Positions 25,571 through 35,265 are shown, counted from the first letter of the stretch. The stretch is 64,000 nucleotides of DNA from Solwaraspora sp. WMMA2065 (GCF_030345075.1 NZ_CP128361.1:4402001-4466000); one strand, 5' to 3'. The notes: generated by a model from the sequence alone, not told the origin. Numbers and translations: made by a program.

Positions 25571-26878
25571 ATGGCGCATGTGCTGCTGGTGGAGAGCTGG
25601 GTCGGTGCGATGGCGCATCTGCTGCCCAGGGCCGTGCTGGAGGCCGGTCACCAGTTCTCCTTCCTGACCCGCGACCTGCACCACTACCTGCGCAGCGCAC
25701 CGGCCGGGGGTGCACATCCGTTGCTCGCCGCGCACAATGTACTGACCGCCGAGACCAACGAGCTGCCCGGACTGCTGGAGCACACGGAACAGCTGCACCG
25801 GGCGCTGCGCTTCGACGGCGTGCTCACCTCCTGCGACTACTACCTCGACACCGCCGCCCAGCTGGCCGCCCACCTAGGACTGCCCGGCGCGGACCCAGAG
25901 GCGGTGCGCCGGGCGTACCGCAAGGACCTCGCCCGGGCGGCGATGGACGCCGCCGGCGTGCCGCAACCCCGGTACGCGCTCGCGCAGAGCTGGTCCGACG
26001 TCGCGCAGGCCGCCCGGGAGCTGGGCTTCCCGTTGGTGGTCAAACCGGTCGACCTCTGCGCCGGCATGTACGTGCGCGAAGTCGCCGACGAGGCCGGGCT
26101 ACGGGCGGCGTTCAACGCCCTCACCGGGTTCCCGGTCAACGCCAGACGCCAGCCCCGGGTGCCGACGGTGCTGCTGGAGGAGCTGCTGTCCGGTCCGGAG
26201 GTGAGCGTGGAGACGGTCACCGTGGACGGACACACGACGGTCGTCGGGGTGACCGACAAGAGCCTCGGCGGCGCCTCGGGGTTCGTCGAGACCGGACACA
26301 TGTTCCCGGCGGTGCTCGACCCGGCGACCACCCGCCGGGCCGGTGAGGTGGCGGTGGCCGCGCTGGCGGCGGTCGGGCTGGACCGCGGGGTCGCCCACAC
26401 CGAGCTGCGACTGACCCCGGCCGGGCCCCGGGTGGTCGAGGTCAACCCCCGGCCGGCCGGCAACCAGATCACCGAGCTGGTGCGCCGGGTCACCGGCATC
26501 GACCTGCCCATGGTGTACGCGCAGCTGGCGCTCGGCGAGACCGCCGACCTCACACCCGCCGACACGGGCGTACGCAGCGCGGCGATCGCATTCGTACTGC
26601 CGCCGCGCCCCGGTGTCATCGCCCGGGTTGACGGAACCGGGGCCTGGCAGACCGACCCACGGGTGGTCGACTGGTCGGTGAAACCCGCCGGCCACCGGGC
26701 CGGGGACAGCAGCAGCAACAACGACTACCTGGGCCACGTCATGGTTGTCGACACGGCCGGGACCGACGCGCGGACCATCGCCGACGGCCTGGCCGCACAG
26801 GTACGCGTCGGGTACGTCGACGACGACGGCACCGACCGGCACCGGTTCGCCGCCACGCCGGCCGGAGCGGCGGTATGA
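25571..26878 (+). CDS. ATP-grasp carboxylate-amine ligase
   Basis: 435 residues. The ATP-grasp fold is visible from about residue 115: 'GFPLVVKPVDLCAGMYV' carries the nucleotide-binding Lys, 'VLLEELLSGPEVSVETVT' the central strand, and 'RVVEVNPRPAGNQITEL' the Mg2+-binding Glu and Asn. The C-terminal ~120 residues resemble the LAL_C2 domain of L-amino acid ligases. It should activate a carboxylate as acyl phosphate and join it to an amine, probably forming a dipeptide or pseudopeptide. It is the first gene of an 11-gene operon and ends ATGA with the next gene. Confidence 0.85.
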   Translation: MAHVLLVESWVGAMAHLLPRAVLEAGHQFSFLTRDLHHYLRSAPAGGAHPLLAAHNVLTAETNELPGLLEHTEQLHRALRFDGVLTSCDYYLDTAAQLAAHLGLPGADPEAVRRAYRKDLARAAMDAAGVPQPRYALAQSWSDVAQAARELGFPLVVKPVDLCAGMYVREVADEAGLRAAFNALTGFPVNARRQPRVPTVLLEELLSGPEVSVETVTVDGHTTVVGVTDKSLGGASGFVETGHMFPAVLDPATTRRAGEVAVAALAAVGLDRGVAHTELRLTPAGPRVVEVNPRPAGNQITELVRRVTGIDLPMVYAQLALGETADLTPADTGVRSAAIAFVLPPRPGVIARVDGTGAWQTDPRVVDWSVKPAGHRAGDSSSNNDYLGHVMVVDTAGTDARTIADGLAAQVRVGYVDDDGTDRHRFAATPAGAAV

Positions 26879-27702
26879 CGGCCGTGTCGCCGGCCCCGCC
26901 GGCGTACCGGTCCCTCGCCGCGCTGATCGACGCGGTACAGGCCGGACGGCACGGCGTGGACCCGACCCGCTGCCAGGTCAGTGTGGGGTTCGTGACCAGG
27001 CAGGGCGCGAGGCACGCGAATCGGCTGCGCGGCTACCGCAACCAGGTGCTGAGCCTGCGGGTCGACGCGGCGGTCGGCTCCTGCGCGGTCGAGCCCGGCG
27101 CGCTGCCCGACGAGGTCGTCTACGACTGTGTCGGCGCCTCGGTCGCCGACCTGCTCGCGCATCCGCTGCTGCCGGTGCGGGTGGCCGCGCTCGACGCGTA
27201 CCTGATGGCGCAGCGGCCACACGCCGAGGTGGCCGACACCGTGGTCACCGTGCCCGCCGGCAGCTCGCTGGCCAAGTCGCAGACCCGGGCCGCCGCCGTG
27301 GTCGACCTGCTGCCGCCGACCGGCGGCCCGGTCCTGGTCGTCGGGGTGGTGAACTCGCTGCTGGCCCGGCTCCGCGCCGCCGACCGGCGGTACCTGCCGT
27401 GCGACCTGGCCGGCGGCCACACCGAATGGGACGAGCCGTGTCTGCCCGACGCGGCGGCGCTGCTGGACCGCTGCGACGCGATCCTCGCCTCGGGGATGAC
27501 GCTCGGCAACGGCACCTTCGAGCCGCTGCTGACCCACGCCGCCGCCGAGGGCAAGCCGTTCGTGACGTTCGCGCAGACCGGCAGCGCCGTGCTGCCGTGG
27601 TTCCTCGGCGCTGGGCTGACGGCGGTGTCGGCCGAGCCGTACCCGTTCTTCTGGCTCGACGGCGGACCGACGACCCTCTACCGGTACGGGGTGTCCGGGT
27701 GA
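26875..27702 (+). CDS. DUF4213/DUF364-type putative metal-chelation protein
   Basis: 275 residues. The N-terminal ~110 residues resemble the enolase-N-like DUF4213 domain. The C-terminal half is the Rossmann-like DUF364 domain: 'GPVLVVGVVNSLLARL', then 'ILASGMTLGNGTFEPLLTHA' and 'VTFAQTGSAVLPWFLGAG'. The structure of one family member led to a proposed role in binding heavy metals; no reaction is established. Here it stands between an amide ligase and a PLP enzyme, so it may be an enzyme or metal-handling protein of the same pathway. It is coupled to both neighbours by 4-base overlaps. Confidence 0.72.
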   Translation: MTAVSPAPPAYRSLAALIDAVQAGRHGVDPTRCQVSVGFVTRQGARHANRLRGYRNQVLSLRVDAAVGSCAVEPGALPDEVVYDCVGASVADLLAHPLLPVRVAALDAYLMAQRPHAEVADTVVTVPAGSSLAKSQTRAAAVVDLLPPTGGPVLVVGVVNSLLARLRAADRRYLPCDLAGGHTEWDEPCLPDAAALLDRCDAILASGMTLGNGTFEPLLTHAAAEGKPFVTFAQTGSAVLPWFLGAGLTAVSAEPYPFFWLDGGPTTLYRYGVSG

Positions 27703-28751
27703 GCGCCCCGCAGCTGCTGAACCTGGTGGGGCACACCCCGCTGATCTACGTCGACGCGCCGCTGCCGCACCCGCACGGCGGCTTCTGGGCGAAGGTCGAG
27801 TCCGCCGCGCCGGGTGGGATGAAGGCCCGCGCGGCGGTGGCGATGCTGGTAGGCGCGCGGCGGCGCGGCGAACTCCGCGACGGCGCACCGGTGGTGGAAT
27901 CGACCAGCGGCACCCTCGGCATCGGGCTGGTCTTCGCCGGGCAGGCCCTCGGCCACCCGGTGGTGCTGGTTGTCGACCGGGAGCTGGAGCCGTCGATGCG
28001 GGCGCTGCTACGCGCGTACGGAGCCCGGCTGGAGGTGGTCGAGCAGCCCCACCCGACAGGTGGCTGGCAGCAGGCCCGCCGGGAACGGCTGACGCAGGTG
28101 CTGGCGACGCTGCCCGGCGCGTACTGGCCGGACCAGTACCACAACCCCGACAACGTCGCCGGGTACGCGAGCCTCGGTGACGAGATCGCCGCCCAGGTCG
28201 ACACCGTCGACGTGCTGGTCTGCAGCGTCGGCACCGGCGGGCACAGCGCCGGGCTGGCCCGGACGCTGCGCCGGCACTGGCCGCAGCTGCGGCTGATCGG
28301 CGTGGACACCATCGGCTCGACGATCTTCGGCCAGCCGGCCCGACGGCGGGTGATGCGCGGGCTGGGCAGCAGCATCTTCCCGAACAACGTGGACTATCCG
28401 GCGTTCGACGAGGTGCACTGGCTGGGCCCGGCGGAGGCGGTGGACACCTGCCGGCGGCTGGCCCGGACGGCGTTCGTCACCGGCGGATGGTCCACCGGCG
28501 CGGTCGCCAGGGTCGCCGCCTGGGTGGCCCGCACCCAGCCGGACACCCGGGTGCTGGCGGTCTTCCCCGACGGCCCGCACCGCTACCTCGACTCCATCTT
28601 CGACGACGGCTGGTGCGGCCGGCACGGGCTGCTCGGCCCCACCCCCGGCCATCCGGTCGAGATACCGCACCCCGGTGCGGTGGAGGTCACCCGGTGGAGC
28701 CGCTGCCGGGTGGTCGGCGACCCGGTACGCCACGAGCGGGTGCCGGCATGA
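27699..28751 (+). CDS. Cysteine synthase-family PLP enzyme
   Basis: GTG at 27699 overlaps the previous stop; 350 residues. 'LLNLVGHTPLIYVDAP' is the fold-type II N-terminus. The PLP lysine is in 'APGGMKARAAVAML', and the substrate loop is 'VESTSGTLGIGLVFAGQ'. The phosphate loop is 'SVGTGGHSAGLARTL'. The usual 'PGGS(V/I)K' is changed to PGGMK, and the protein lacks CysK-specific features, so a specialised beta-replacement is likely. SbnA in staphyloferrin B synthesis is a precedent: it makes a precursor of 2,3-diaminopropionate. The product is unknown. Confidence 0.82.
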   Translation: MSAPQLLNLVGHTPLIYVDAPLPHPHGGFWAKVESAAPGGMKARAAVAMLVGARRRGELRDGAPVVESTSGTLGIGLVFAGQALGHPVVLVVDRELEPSMRALLRAYGARLEVVEQPHPTGGWQQARRERLTQVLATLPGAYWPDQYHNPDNVAGYASLGDEIAAQVDTVDVLVCSVGTGGHSAGLARTLRRHWPQLRLIGVDTIGSTIFGQPARRRVMRGLGSSIFPNNVDYPAFDEVHWLGPAEAVDTCRRLARTAFVTGGWSTGAVARVAAWVARTQPDTRVLAVFPDGPHRYLDSIFDDGWCGRHGLLGPTPGHPVEIPHPGAVEVTRWSRCRVVGDPVRHERVPA

Positions 28752-29797
28752 AACTGTCCTGGCACTCCTACCGGCTGGTGCTGCGCGAGCCGCTGCGGAT
28801 CTCCCGTTCGGTGATGGCCCACCGCGAAGCGGTCCGGCTCACCGTCACCCACGACGGGCTCACCGGCCACGGCGAGGTCGTCACCAGCGGCTACTACGGA
28901 CTCGACCGGGCCGCGATCGAACGTACCTGTGCCGGCTGGACCGGCCGACTCGCCGGCTGTTCGGATCCGGCGGCCCTGCGCGACGAGCTGAGCACCTTCG
29001 ACGGACCCGCCGGGGTGCTCGCGGCGCTGGACACCGCCGTGCACGACCTGCTCGGCCAGGCCCGGGGGCTGCCGGTGCACCGGCTGCTGCAAGCACCGGC
29101 ACCGACTCCGGTGGCCACGGCGTACACGATCGGGCTGGTGCCGGTCGCGGACGCGGCGGCGACCGCGCGTCGGCTGGTCGCCGCCGGGTTCGCGGTGCTG
29201 AAGGTGAAAGCCGGTGACGACGCCGACGTGGCCCGGGTGGCGGCGGTACGCGCCGAGGCGCCGACGGCCCGGCTGCTGCTCGACCCCAACGGCGGCTGGT
29301 CCGCCGAGCAGGCGGTACGGCGGCTCGACGCGCTCACCCCGTACCGGATCGACGCCGTCGAGCAGCCGATCCCGCCGGGTCGGCCCGACCTGCTGGCCCG
29401 GGTGGCCGCCCGCACCGCGATCCCGGTCGTCGCCGACGAGGACGCCGAGCGCCTCGCCGACCTGGACCGGCTCACCGGATCGGTCGCCGGGGTGAACGTC
29501 AAGCTGGCCAAGTGCGGCGGGATCGTCGCCGCCACCCGGATCGTCGAGGCGGCCAGGGAACGCGGCCTGGACATCATGCTCGGCTGCCTGGTCGCCAGCA
29601 CGCTCGGCGTCGCACCGGCCGTGCATCTGGCCGGCCTCGCCCGCTGGGTCGACCTGGACGGGCACCTGCTGATCGCCGATGACCCGTGGACCGGGATCGG
29701 CGGCCACGACGGCGTGCTGCGCCTGGCGGACACCCCCGGACTGGGCGTGACGCCGACGGCGACGACCGGATCCGGCGTGGCGGAGGCGGTGCGGTGA
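28748..29797 (+). CDS. Enolase-superfamily enzyme, dipeptide epimerase-like
   Basis: 349 residues starting ATGA with the previous gene. The muconate lactonising subgroup residues are all seen: K-x-K in 'FAVLKVKAGDD', metal ligands Asp in 'RLLLDPNGGWSA', Glu in 'IDAVEQPIPPG' and Asp/Glu in 'PVVADEDAERL', and the second-side Lys in 'GVNVKLAKCGG'. Two lysines facing each other across the site are what Ala-Glu type dipeptide epimerases and N-acylamino acid racemases use. With the ATP-grasp ligase two genes upstream, epimerisation of a newly made dipeptide is a reasonable inference. Confidence 0.82.
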   Translation: MKLSWHSYRLVLREPLRISRSVMAHREAVRLTVTHDGLTGHGEVVTSGYYGLDRAAIERTCAGWTGRLAGCSDPAALRDELSTFDGPAGVLAALDTAVHDLLGQARGLPVHRLLQAPAPTPVATAYTIGLVPVADAAATARRLVAAGFAVLKVKAGDDADVARVAAVRAEAPTARLLLDPNGGWSAEQAVRRLDALTPYRIDAVEQPIPPGRPDLLARVAARTAIPVVADEDAERLADLDRLTGSVAGVNVKLAKCGGIVAATRIVEAARERGLDIMLGCLVASTLGVAPAVHLAGLARWVDLDGHLLIADDPWTGIGGHDGVLRLADTPGLGVTPTATTGSGVAEAVR

Positions 29798-31056
29798 AGG
29801 CGACCTGGACGACGCTGACCAGTTTTCCACCGGCGATCCGGCTGCTGGTGGTCAACCAGCTCGGGGTCAACGTCGGCTTCTACATGCTGCTGCCCTACCT
29901 GGCCGGTTACCTGCGCGACGACATCGGCCTGTCGGCCACCCTGGTCGGCCTGGTCCTCGGGGTACGCAACCTGAGCCAGCAGGGACTGTTCCTGGTCGGC
30001 GGATCGGCCGCCGACCGGCTCGGCGCACGTGGCGTGATCATCGCGGGCTGCGGGCTGCGGGCGGTCGGCTTCGCGGTGTTCGCGGTCGGCGGGTCGCTGC
30101 CCGCACTGCTGGCCGCCTCGGTGCTGACCGGGCTGGCCGGGGCGCTGTTCAACCCGGCGGTACGCGCCTACCTCGCCGAGGCCGCCCCCGAGCGCCGGGC
30201 CGAGGCTTTCGCCCTGTTCAACGTCTTCGCCAGCGCCGGTGCGCTGCTCGGGCCGCTGCTCGGCAGCGCGCTGCTGCTGGTCGACTTCCGGGCCGCCGCG
30301 ATCGGCGCGACGGTGGTGTTCGCCGCGCTGACCGTGGCGCAACTGCTGGTGCTGCCACCGCACCCGGTGACCCGCAGCGGGCAGAGCGTCGGCCGGGACT
30401 GGCGGGAGGCGCTGACCGACGGTCGGTTCCTGGCGTTCACGGTGGCGTTGAGTGCGCTGTTCGCCCTGCAGACCCAGCTGTACCTGGTGCTACCGGTGCA
30501 GGCCGAGGCCGCCGCCGGCACCGCGCTGGCGGTGGCGGCACTCTTCGTCGTGTCCACGGTGGTCACTCTCGTCTGGCAGGTGCGGTTGACCGGCTGGCTG
30601 CGCCAGCGGGGCAGCCGTGGGGTGTCCATCGCGGCCGGGTCGGCGGTGGCCGGTCTCGGATTCCTGCTGCCGCTGCTGCCGGTGACCGGCCCGCCTCCGG
30701 TGCGGGCGCTGCCGACGCTGGTCGCCGCGCTGGCGCTGGCGGTCGGTGTGATGATGGCGCAGCCGTTCGTGTTGGAGCTGGTGCCCGGCTTCGCCCGCGA
30801 CGGGCTGACCGGCACCTACTTCGGCGTGTTCTACCTGGCCTCCGGGGTTGTGGCGGCGCTGGCCACCACCGCCGTCGGCCGGTTCATGCAGACCGGTGGC
30901 CAGCCGGACGGGGCGGCGCAGGGCGTACCCGCCGGAGCGTGGCTGCTCTGCGCCGGGCTGGGCCTGGCCTGCGGCGCCGCTGTGTGGGCGCTGCACCGCC
31001 GGGGCCTGCTCGCCCCACGTACGGTGCCGACCACCGCCGGAAAGGCGGCCCGGTGA
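29794..31056 (+). CDS. MFS transporter, likely product exporter
   Basis: 420 residues from GTG at 29794 (GTGA overlap). Twelve hydrophobic helices are visible, with an MFS motif in the loop after helix 2 ('GGSAADRLGARGVIIAG', a GxxxDRxGxR form). The first half closely resembles multidrug-type DHA1 transporters. Within a biosynthetic and import operon it most likely exports the product. Start and stop both overlap its neighbours. Confidence 0.85.
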   Translation: MKATWTTLTSFPPAIRLLVVNQLGVNVGFYMLLPYLAGYLRDDIGLSATLVGLVLGVRNLSQQGLFLVGGSAADRLGARGVIIAGCGLRAVGFAVFAVGGSLPALLAASVLTGLAGALFNPAVRAYLAEAAPERRAEAFALFNVFASAGALLGPLLGSALLLVDFRAAAIGATVVFAALTVAQLLVLPPHPVTRSGQSVGRDWREALTDGRFLAFTVALSALFALQTQLYLVLPVQAEAAAGTALAVAALFVVSTVVTLVWQVRLTGWLRQRGSRGVSIAAGSAVAGLGFLLPLLPVTGPPPVRALPTLVAALALAVGVMMAQPFVLELVPGFARDGLTGTYFGVFYLASGVVAALATTAVGRFMQTGGQPDGAAQGVPAGAWLLCAGLGLACGAAVWALHRRGLLAPRTVPTTAGKAAR

Positions 31057-31886
31057 GCGGGCCGGTGGTCGGGGGCGGGCCGGTGGTGTCGGACGGCAAC
31101 CTGCTCACCGACAACCCGCAGCTGTACGAGGCCCAGTTTCCCGACCCGGAGCACCGGGCGGCACGGTTCGTGGCCGACCTGGTCGACCGGTTCGCGCCCG
31201 GACCGCCCGGCCGGCGGCTGCTCGACCTCGGCTGCGGCACCGGCCGCGACGCCGGGTACCTCGCCGACGCCGGCTTCGACGTCACCGGGCTGGACCTGTC
31301 CACCCGGATGCTGGCCTACGCCCGCCGCCGCCACCAGCGGGTCCGGTTCGTCGAAGGTGACCTGCGTACCTTCGACCTCGGTCACCGCTTCGACGTGGTC
31401 ACCTGCCTGGACAGTGCCCTGCTGTACTGCCACGACAACGCCGACCTGACCACCGCGCTGGCAAACTGCCGACGGCAGCTGACCCCCGGCGGGCTGCTCG
31501 TCGCCGAGATGCGCAACGGCGCGTACTTCCTCGGCAACACCGACCTGGTCGACGGGCCCAGCATCCGGTCGGTGCGCTGGCAGGGCGTCACCTACACGTC
31601 CCGTACCACCTTGTGGATCGACGCCGCGGCGCAGCTGCTGCGCCGCCGTCGGATGTGGACCTGGCCGGGTGCGGAGCAGGAACTCGTGCAGAATTCCGCA
31701 TGGCGGCTGCTCTTCCCGCAGGAGCTGCGCCATCTGCTGGAGGGCGCCGGGTTCGACGTCCTCGCCCTGTTCGACGCCCCCGGCCCGCGTACCGAACCGC
31801 CCTGGCGTCCCGGCGCCGAGCTGGCGACCGGCCTACGCGGCGACCGCCTGCACCTGGTCGCCCGCCGCCGCGACGAAGCGGCCTGA
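31053..31886 (+). CDS. SAM-dependent methyltransferase
   Basis: 277 residues from GTG at 31053. The class I motif I is 'RRLLDLGCGTGRDAGYLAD', motif II 'VTGLDLSTRMLAYARRR', then 'VRFVEGDLRTFDL' and 'FDVVTCLDSALLYC'. About 15 extra residues precede the family start. It probably methylates an N, O or carboxyl group of the operon's product; the target is not visible. It is followed by 24 bp with a ribosome-binding site before the solute-binding protein gene, the only non-overlapping junction in the operon. Confidence 0.85.
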   Translation: MSGPVVGGGPVVSDGNLLTDNPQLYEAQFPDPEHRAARFVADLVDRFAPGPPGRRLLDLGCGTGRDAGYLADAGFDVTGLDLSTRMLAYARRRHQRVRFVEGDLRTFDLGHRFDVVTCLDSALLYCHDNADLTTALANCRRQLTPGGLLVAEMRNGAYFLGNTDLVDGPSIRSVRWQGVTYTSRTTLWIDAAAQLLRRRRMWTWPGAEQELVQNSAWRLLFPQELRHLLEGAGFDVLALFDAPGPRTEPPWRPGAELATGLRGDRLHLVARRRDEAA

Positions 31887-31910
31887 AATCCCCTCTGGAA
31901 GGAAACCGAT

Positions 31911-33476
31911 ATGTCTGCTGTTGCACGACTACGCCGCCGAACATTGCTCGGCGGCGGTGCCGCCGTGACCGCCGCGCTTCTCGCCGGCTGCGGCGCCGAC
32001 TCCGACGCCCCTGCTGGTTCCGACACCGCCGCCGGCGGCACCCCGAAGAAAGGTGGCCGACTGCGGGTCGCCTTCGCCGGTGGCGGCGCCAACGAGAGCC
32101 TCGACCCGCACCTGGCGGGCCTGTTCAACGAGGCGTCCCGGGCCAAGGCGATCTTCGACAAGCTCGCCGACTACGGCCCGGACGTGTCGATCCAGCCCCG
32201 GCTCGCACTGAGCTGGGAGCCCAACGCCGACCTCACCCGCTGGCGGGTGCCGCTGCGCGAAGCCACCTTCCACGACGGCCGGCCGGTGCGGGCCGCCGAC
32301 GTGCTGGCCAGCTACGCCCGGATCACCGACCCGGACCGGGCCTTCCGCGCCAGGTCAAGTCTGTCGCTGATCGATCTGCGGGCGAGCCGGGCCGTCGACG
32401 ACCGGACCGTCGAATTCGCTCTGACCCGTCCGTTCGCCGAGTTCGGCAACATGCTCGCCGCGTTCGGCGCCTACATCGTGCCTGAGGGCAGCGAATCGTT
32501 CGACCAGCCGATCGGCTCCGGGCCGTTCACGTTCAGCAGCTTCACCCCCGGTACGTCGCTGCTGCTGGCCCGGTACCCGGACTACTGGGAGGGCGCCGCG
32601 CACCTCGACGAGCTGGAGTACGTGATCGCCAACGAGGAGTCGGCGCGGGTCAACGCGCTGCTCGCCGGGCAGGTCGAGTACGCGCACGACATCAGCCCCA
32701 CCACGGCCCGCAGCTACGCCGCCGACGACCGGATCGCCATCACCCGGATGGCCAACAGCGGCCTGCAGGGCTTCACCATGAAGCTGGACCGGCCCCCGTT
32801 CGACAACCGGGACCTACGGGAGGCGATGTTCCTGCTCACCGACCGGCAGCAGCTGGTCGAGACGGTGCTGTCCGGATCCGGGCAGATCGGCAACGACCTG
32901 TTCGGCAAGGGCTACCAGTACTACGCCGACGACATCCCGCAGCGCGAACCCGACCTCGACCGGGCCCGCGCGCTCATCGACCGGGCCGGCGCAAGCGGCC
33001 TGCGGATCCCGCTGGACACCGCGCCGGTGGCCGCCGGGTTCGTCGAGGCGGCCAGCGTCTTCGCCGACCAGGCCCGCGCGGTCGGGCTGAACGTCGAACC
33101 GGTGCAGCGCAACAAGGACACCTACTGGCGGGAGGTGCTCGACAACGGAGTCATGGCCTGCTTCCGCTCCGGCGCCATGCCGATCGAGACCCACATCTCG
33201 CAGCGGCTGCTGAGCACCTCCACGACGAACGCCACCAAGTGGATGCGGCCCGAGTTCGACGACCTCTACGCCACCGCCGTGTCCAGCGCCGACGAAGCGG
33301 GCCGGCGGCAGGCGTACGGCGACATGCAGCGGATGCTGCACGCCGAGGGCGGGCTGCTGGTGTGGGGCTTCGCCGACTTCCTCGTCGCCACCACACCCCA
33401 GGTCGGCGGGGTGTCCGCCGATGCCCCCGCCAACACCCTCGACTGGGCCCGCTTCGACAAGGTGTGGCTGGCTTGA
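31911..33476 (+). CDS. Family 5 solute-binding lipoprotein (peptide/nickel ABC importer)
   Basis: 521 residues. The N-terminus has twin arginines ('RLRRRTLLGGGAAVT') and a lipobox LAGC, so it is a Tat-exported lipoprotein. The body is SBP_bac_5 (DppA/OppA/NikA/CntA): 'ANESLDPHLAGLFNEASRA', 'VSIQPRLALSWEPNADL' and 'ATFHDGRPVRAADVLASYAR'. The Cys anchors it outside the membrane, where it should bind a peptide or a metal complex and feed the permeases encoded next. Placement in a ligase/PLP/epimerase operon suggests recapture of the exported product, like CntA for staphylopine. Confidence 0.9.
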   Translation: MSAVARLRRRTLLGGGAAVTAALLAGCGADSDAPAGSDTAAGGTPKKGGRLRVAFAGGGANESLDPHLAGLFNEASRAKAIFDKLADYGPDVSIQPRLALSWEPNADLTRWRVPLREATFHDGRPVRAADVLASYARITDPDRAFRARSSLSLIDLRASRAVDDRTVEFALTRPFAEFGNMLAAFGAYIVPEGSESFDQPIGSGPFTFSSFTPGTSLLLARYPDYWEGAAHLDELEYVIANEESARVNALLAGQVEYAHDISPTTARSYAADDRIAITRMANSGLQGFTMKLDRPPFDNRDLREAMFLLTDRQQLVETVLSGSGQIGNDLFGKGYQYYADDIPQREPDLDRARALIDRAGASGLRIPLDTAPVAAGFVEAASVFADQARAVGLNVEPVQRNKDTYWREVLDNGVMACFRSGAMPIETHISQRLLSTSTTNATKWMRPEFDDLYATAVSSADEAGRRQAYGDMQRMLHAEGGLLVWGFADFLVATTPQVGGVSADAPANTLDWARFDKVWLA

Positions 33477-34423
33477 GCCTGACCCGCTACACGGTTCGGC
33501 GGCTGCTGCTCGGCGTCGGGCAGGTCGCCGGCATCACCACCATCGTGTTCGTGCTCACCGAGGCGCTGCCCGGCGACGCGGCGGTGGTGATCGCCGGTGA
33601 CCAGCCCGACCCGGAGCGGATCGCGCTGATCCGCGAACAGCTCGACCTTGACCAGCCACCGTGGCAGCGGTACCTCGACTGGCTCGCCGGGCTGCTGCAC
33701 GGAGACTTCGGCGAATCGCTGATCTCCCAACGGCCGGTCCTGGACATGATCGTCGGCAGCGCCGCCGCGACCGTACTGCTGGCCGCCGTGACGCTGCTCG
33801 TCCTCGTCCCGATCGCGATCGGCCTCGGCATGCTCGCCGCCCGGCGCGAAGGCGGCCGGCTCGACCGCGCCATCAGCGCCGTCGCCGTCGGTCTCTACGC
33901 GGTACCGGAGTTCGCCCTGGCCATCCTGCTGGTCGCGGTTTTCGGCGTACGGCTGGGCTGGTTTCCGCCGACCGCCGTCGGCACCGGCCCCAACCTGCTC
34001 GCCCAGCCGGCCGTGCTGGTCCTGCCGCTGCTGGTGCTGCTGGCCCGACCGATCTGCTCACTCAGCCGGCTGACCCGCGCCGGCATGGTCGACGCGCTGC
34101 GCTCCGAGTACGTCGCCCACGCCCGCCGCCTCGGCCTCGGTGCCCGTCGCCGGTGGCTGGCCCACGCACTGCCCACCGCCGCCGCGCCGGTCGTGCAGCA
34201 ACTCGCCCGCACCACCGACTGGCTGCTCGGCGGCGTCATCGTCGTCGAGGCGGTCTTCGTCATCCCCGGTCTGGGTACCGCCCTGGTCGACGCGGTCGCC
34301 GCCCGGGACGTCCCCACCGTCCAAGGGCTGTGCGTGATCGTGGCGGTCACCACCGTGGTCGTCAACCTGGCCGCCGACCTGGTCGCATTCCGGCTCGCCC
34401 CGCGTGCGGCAGGTGCCCGATGA
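33473..34423 (+). CDS. ABC permease, DppB/NikB type
   Basis: TTG at 33473 overlaps the previous stop (TTGA); 316 residues. It starts 'LTRYTVRRLLLGVGQVAGIT', the usual DppB beginning, and has six helices. The 'EYVAHARRLGLGARRR' loop is the EAA motif that contacts the ATPase. It is one half of the membrane channel with the next gene. Confidence 0.9.
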   Translation: MSLTRYTVRRLLLGVGQVAGITTIVFVLTEALPGDAAVVIAGDQPDPERIALIREQLDLDQPPWQRYLDWLAGLLHGDFGESLISQRPVLDMIVGSAAATVLLAAVTLLVLVPIAIGLGMLAARREGGRLDRAISAVAVGLYAVPEFALAILLVAVFGVRLGWFPPTAVGTGPNLLAQPAVLVLPLLVLLARPICSLSRLTRAGMVDALRSEYVAHARRLGLGARRRWLAHALPTAAAPVVQQLARTTDWLLGGVIVVEAVFVIPGLGTALVDAVAARDVPTVQGLCVIVAVTTVVVNLAADLVAFRLAPRAAGAR

Positions 34424-35265
34424 CCGGCCGGGCTCCGATGATCAGCCGGGTTCGGCGGACCGGCCGGGTTCCGCGCCTGGTCACCGGGGTCGTCCTGCTC
34501 GCCGTACCGCTGCTGCTCGCTCTCGCCGGTCCGGCCCTGGTCGATCTGGCCCTGGTCGGCAACGGCGCGGACCGGACCCGGCCGTTCGACCAGGCAGGGC
34601 TGCTCGGCACCGACTTCGTCGGCCGGGACGTCACCGGGCAGCTCCTGCTCGGCGGCCGGTCCGTCGTCGCGGTCGCCGCCGCCGCGACCGCCCTGGCCTA
34701 CCTGATCGGCGTACCCGTCGGTCTGTTCGCCGCGCTCACCCGCCGGCGCTGGCTCGACGAGGTGCTGATGCGCCCGCTGGACCTGCTCCTCGCCGTCCCG
34801 TCGCTGCTGCTGCTCATCCTGCTCGCCGCCACCGCACCCCAGGGGCCGGTGACGCTGGTGGTAATCGTCGCCGTCATCGCCCTGCCGGAGATCGCCCGGA
34901 TCACCCGCGCCGCGGCCCTGCCGCTGGCCCACGGACCCGCGATGGAAGCGATGCGGCTCTACCGGGAGACGTGGTGGCGGCGGGCGGTCGGGTACGTCGC
35001 CCGGGGTATCCGCCGGGTCCTGCTGGCCGACGCCGGGATCCGGTTCATCGGCGCCGTCTACCTCGTCGCCACCGCCAGTTTCCTGGGCATCGGCGTCGCC
35101 CCGGACGCCGCCGACTGGGCCGTCATGGTCGACCGCAACCGCGCCGGGATCTTCCTGCAGCCGTGGGCGGTGGTGGTGCCCGCCGCGCTGCTCGTCGCGC
35201 TCGCCGTCGGGGTCAACCTGGTCACCGATCAGCTGCTGGCCACCCGGCCGGAGGTCACGAAGTGA
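34420..35265 (+). CDS. ABC permease, DppC/NikC type
   Basis: 281 residues from the ATG at 34420 (ATGA overlap). 'GLLGTDFVGRDVTGQLLLGG' is the DppC signature after the first helix, and five more helices follow. The EAA loop is degenerate ('PAMEAMRLYRETWWRRAVGY'). It should pair with the previous permease. Confidence 0.87.
   Translation: MTGRAPMISRVRRTGRVPRLVTGVVLLAVPLLLALAGPALVDLALVGNGADRTRPFDQAGLLGTDFVGRDVTGQLLLGGRSVVAVAAAATALAYLIGVPVGLFAALTRRRWLDEVLMRPLDLLLAVPSLLLLILLAATAPQGPVTLVVIVAVIALPEIARITRAAALPLAHGPAMEAMRLYRETWWRRAVGYVARGIRRVLLADAGIRFIGAVYLVATASFLGIGVAPDAADWAVMVDRNRAGIFLQPWAVVVPAALLVALAVGVNLVTDQLLATRPEVTK

Noticed and set aside
27699-28751. Housekeeping cysteine synthase in the 25.6-37.5 kb operon
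   Set aside because: The PLP-lysine motif is PGGMK and not the CysK form, and the gene is embedded and coupled in a biosynthetic operon.
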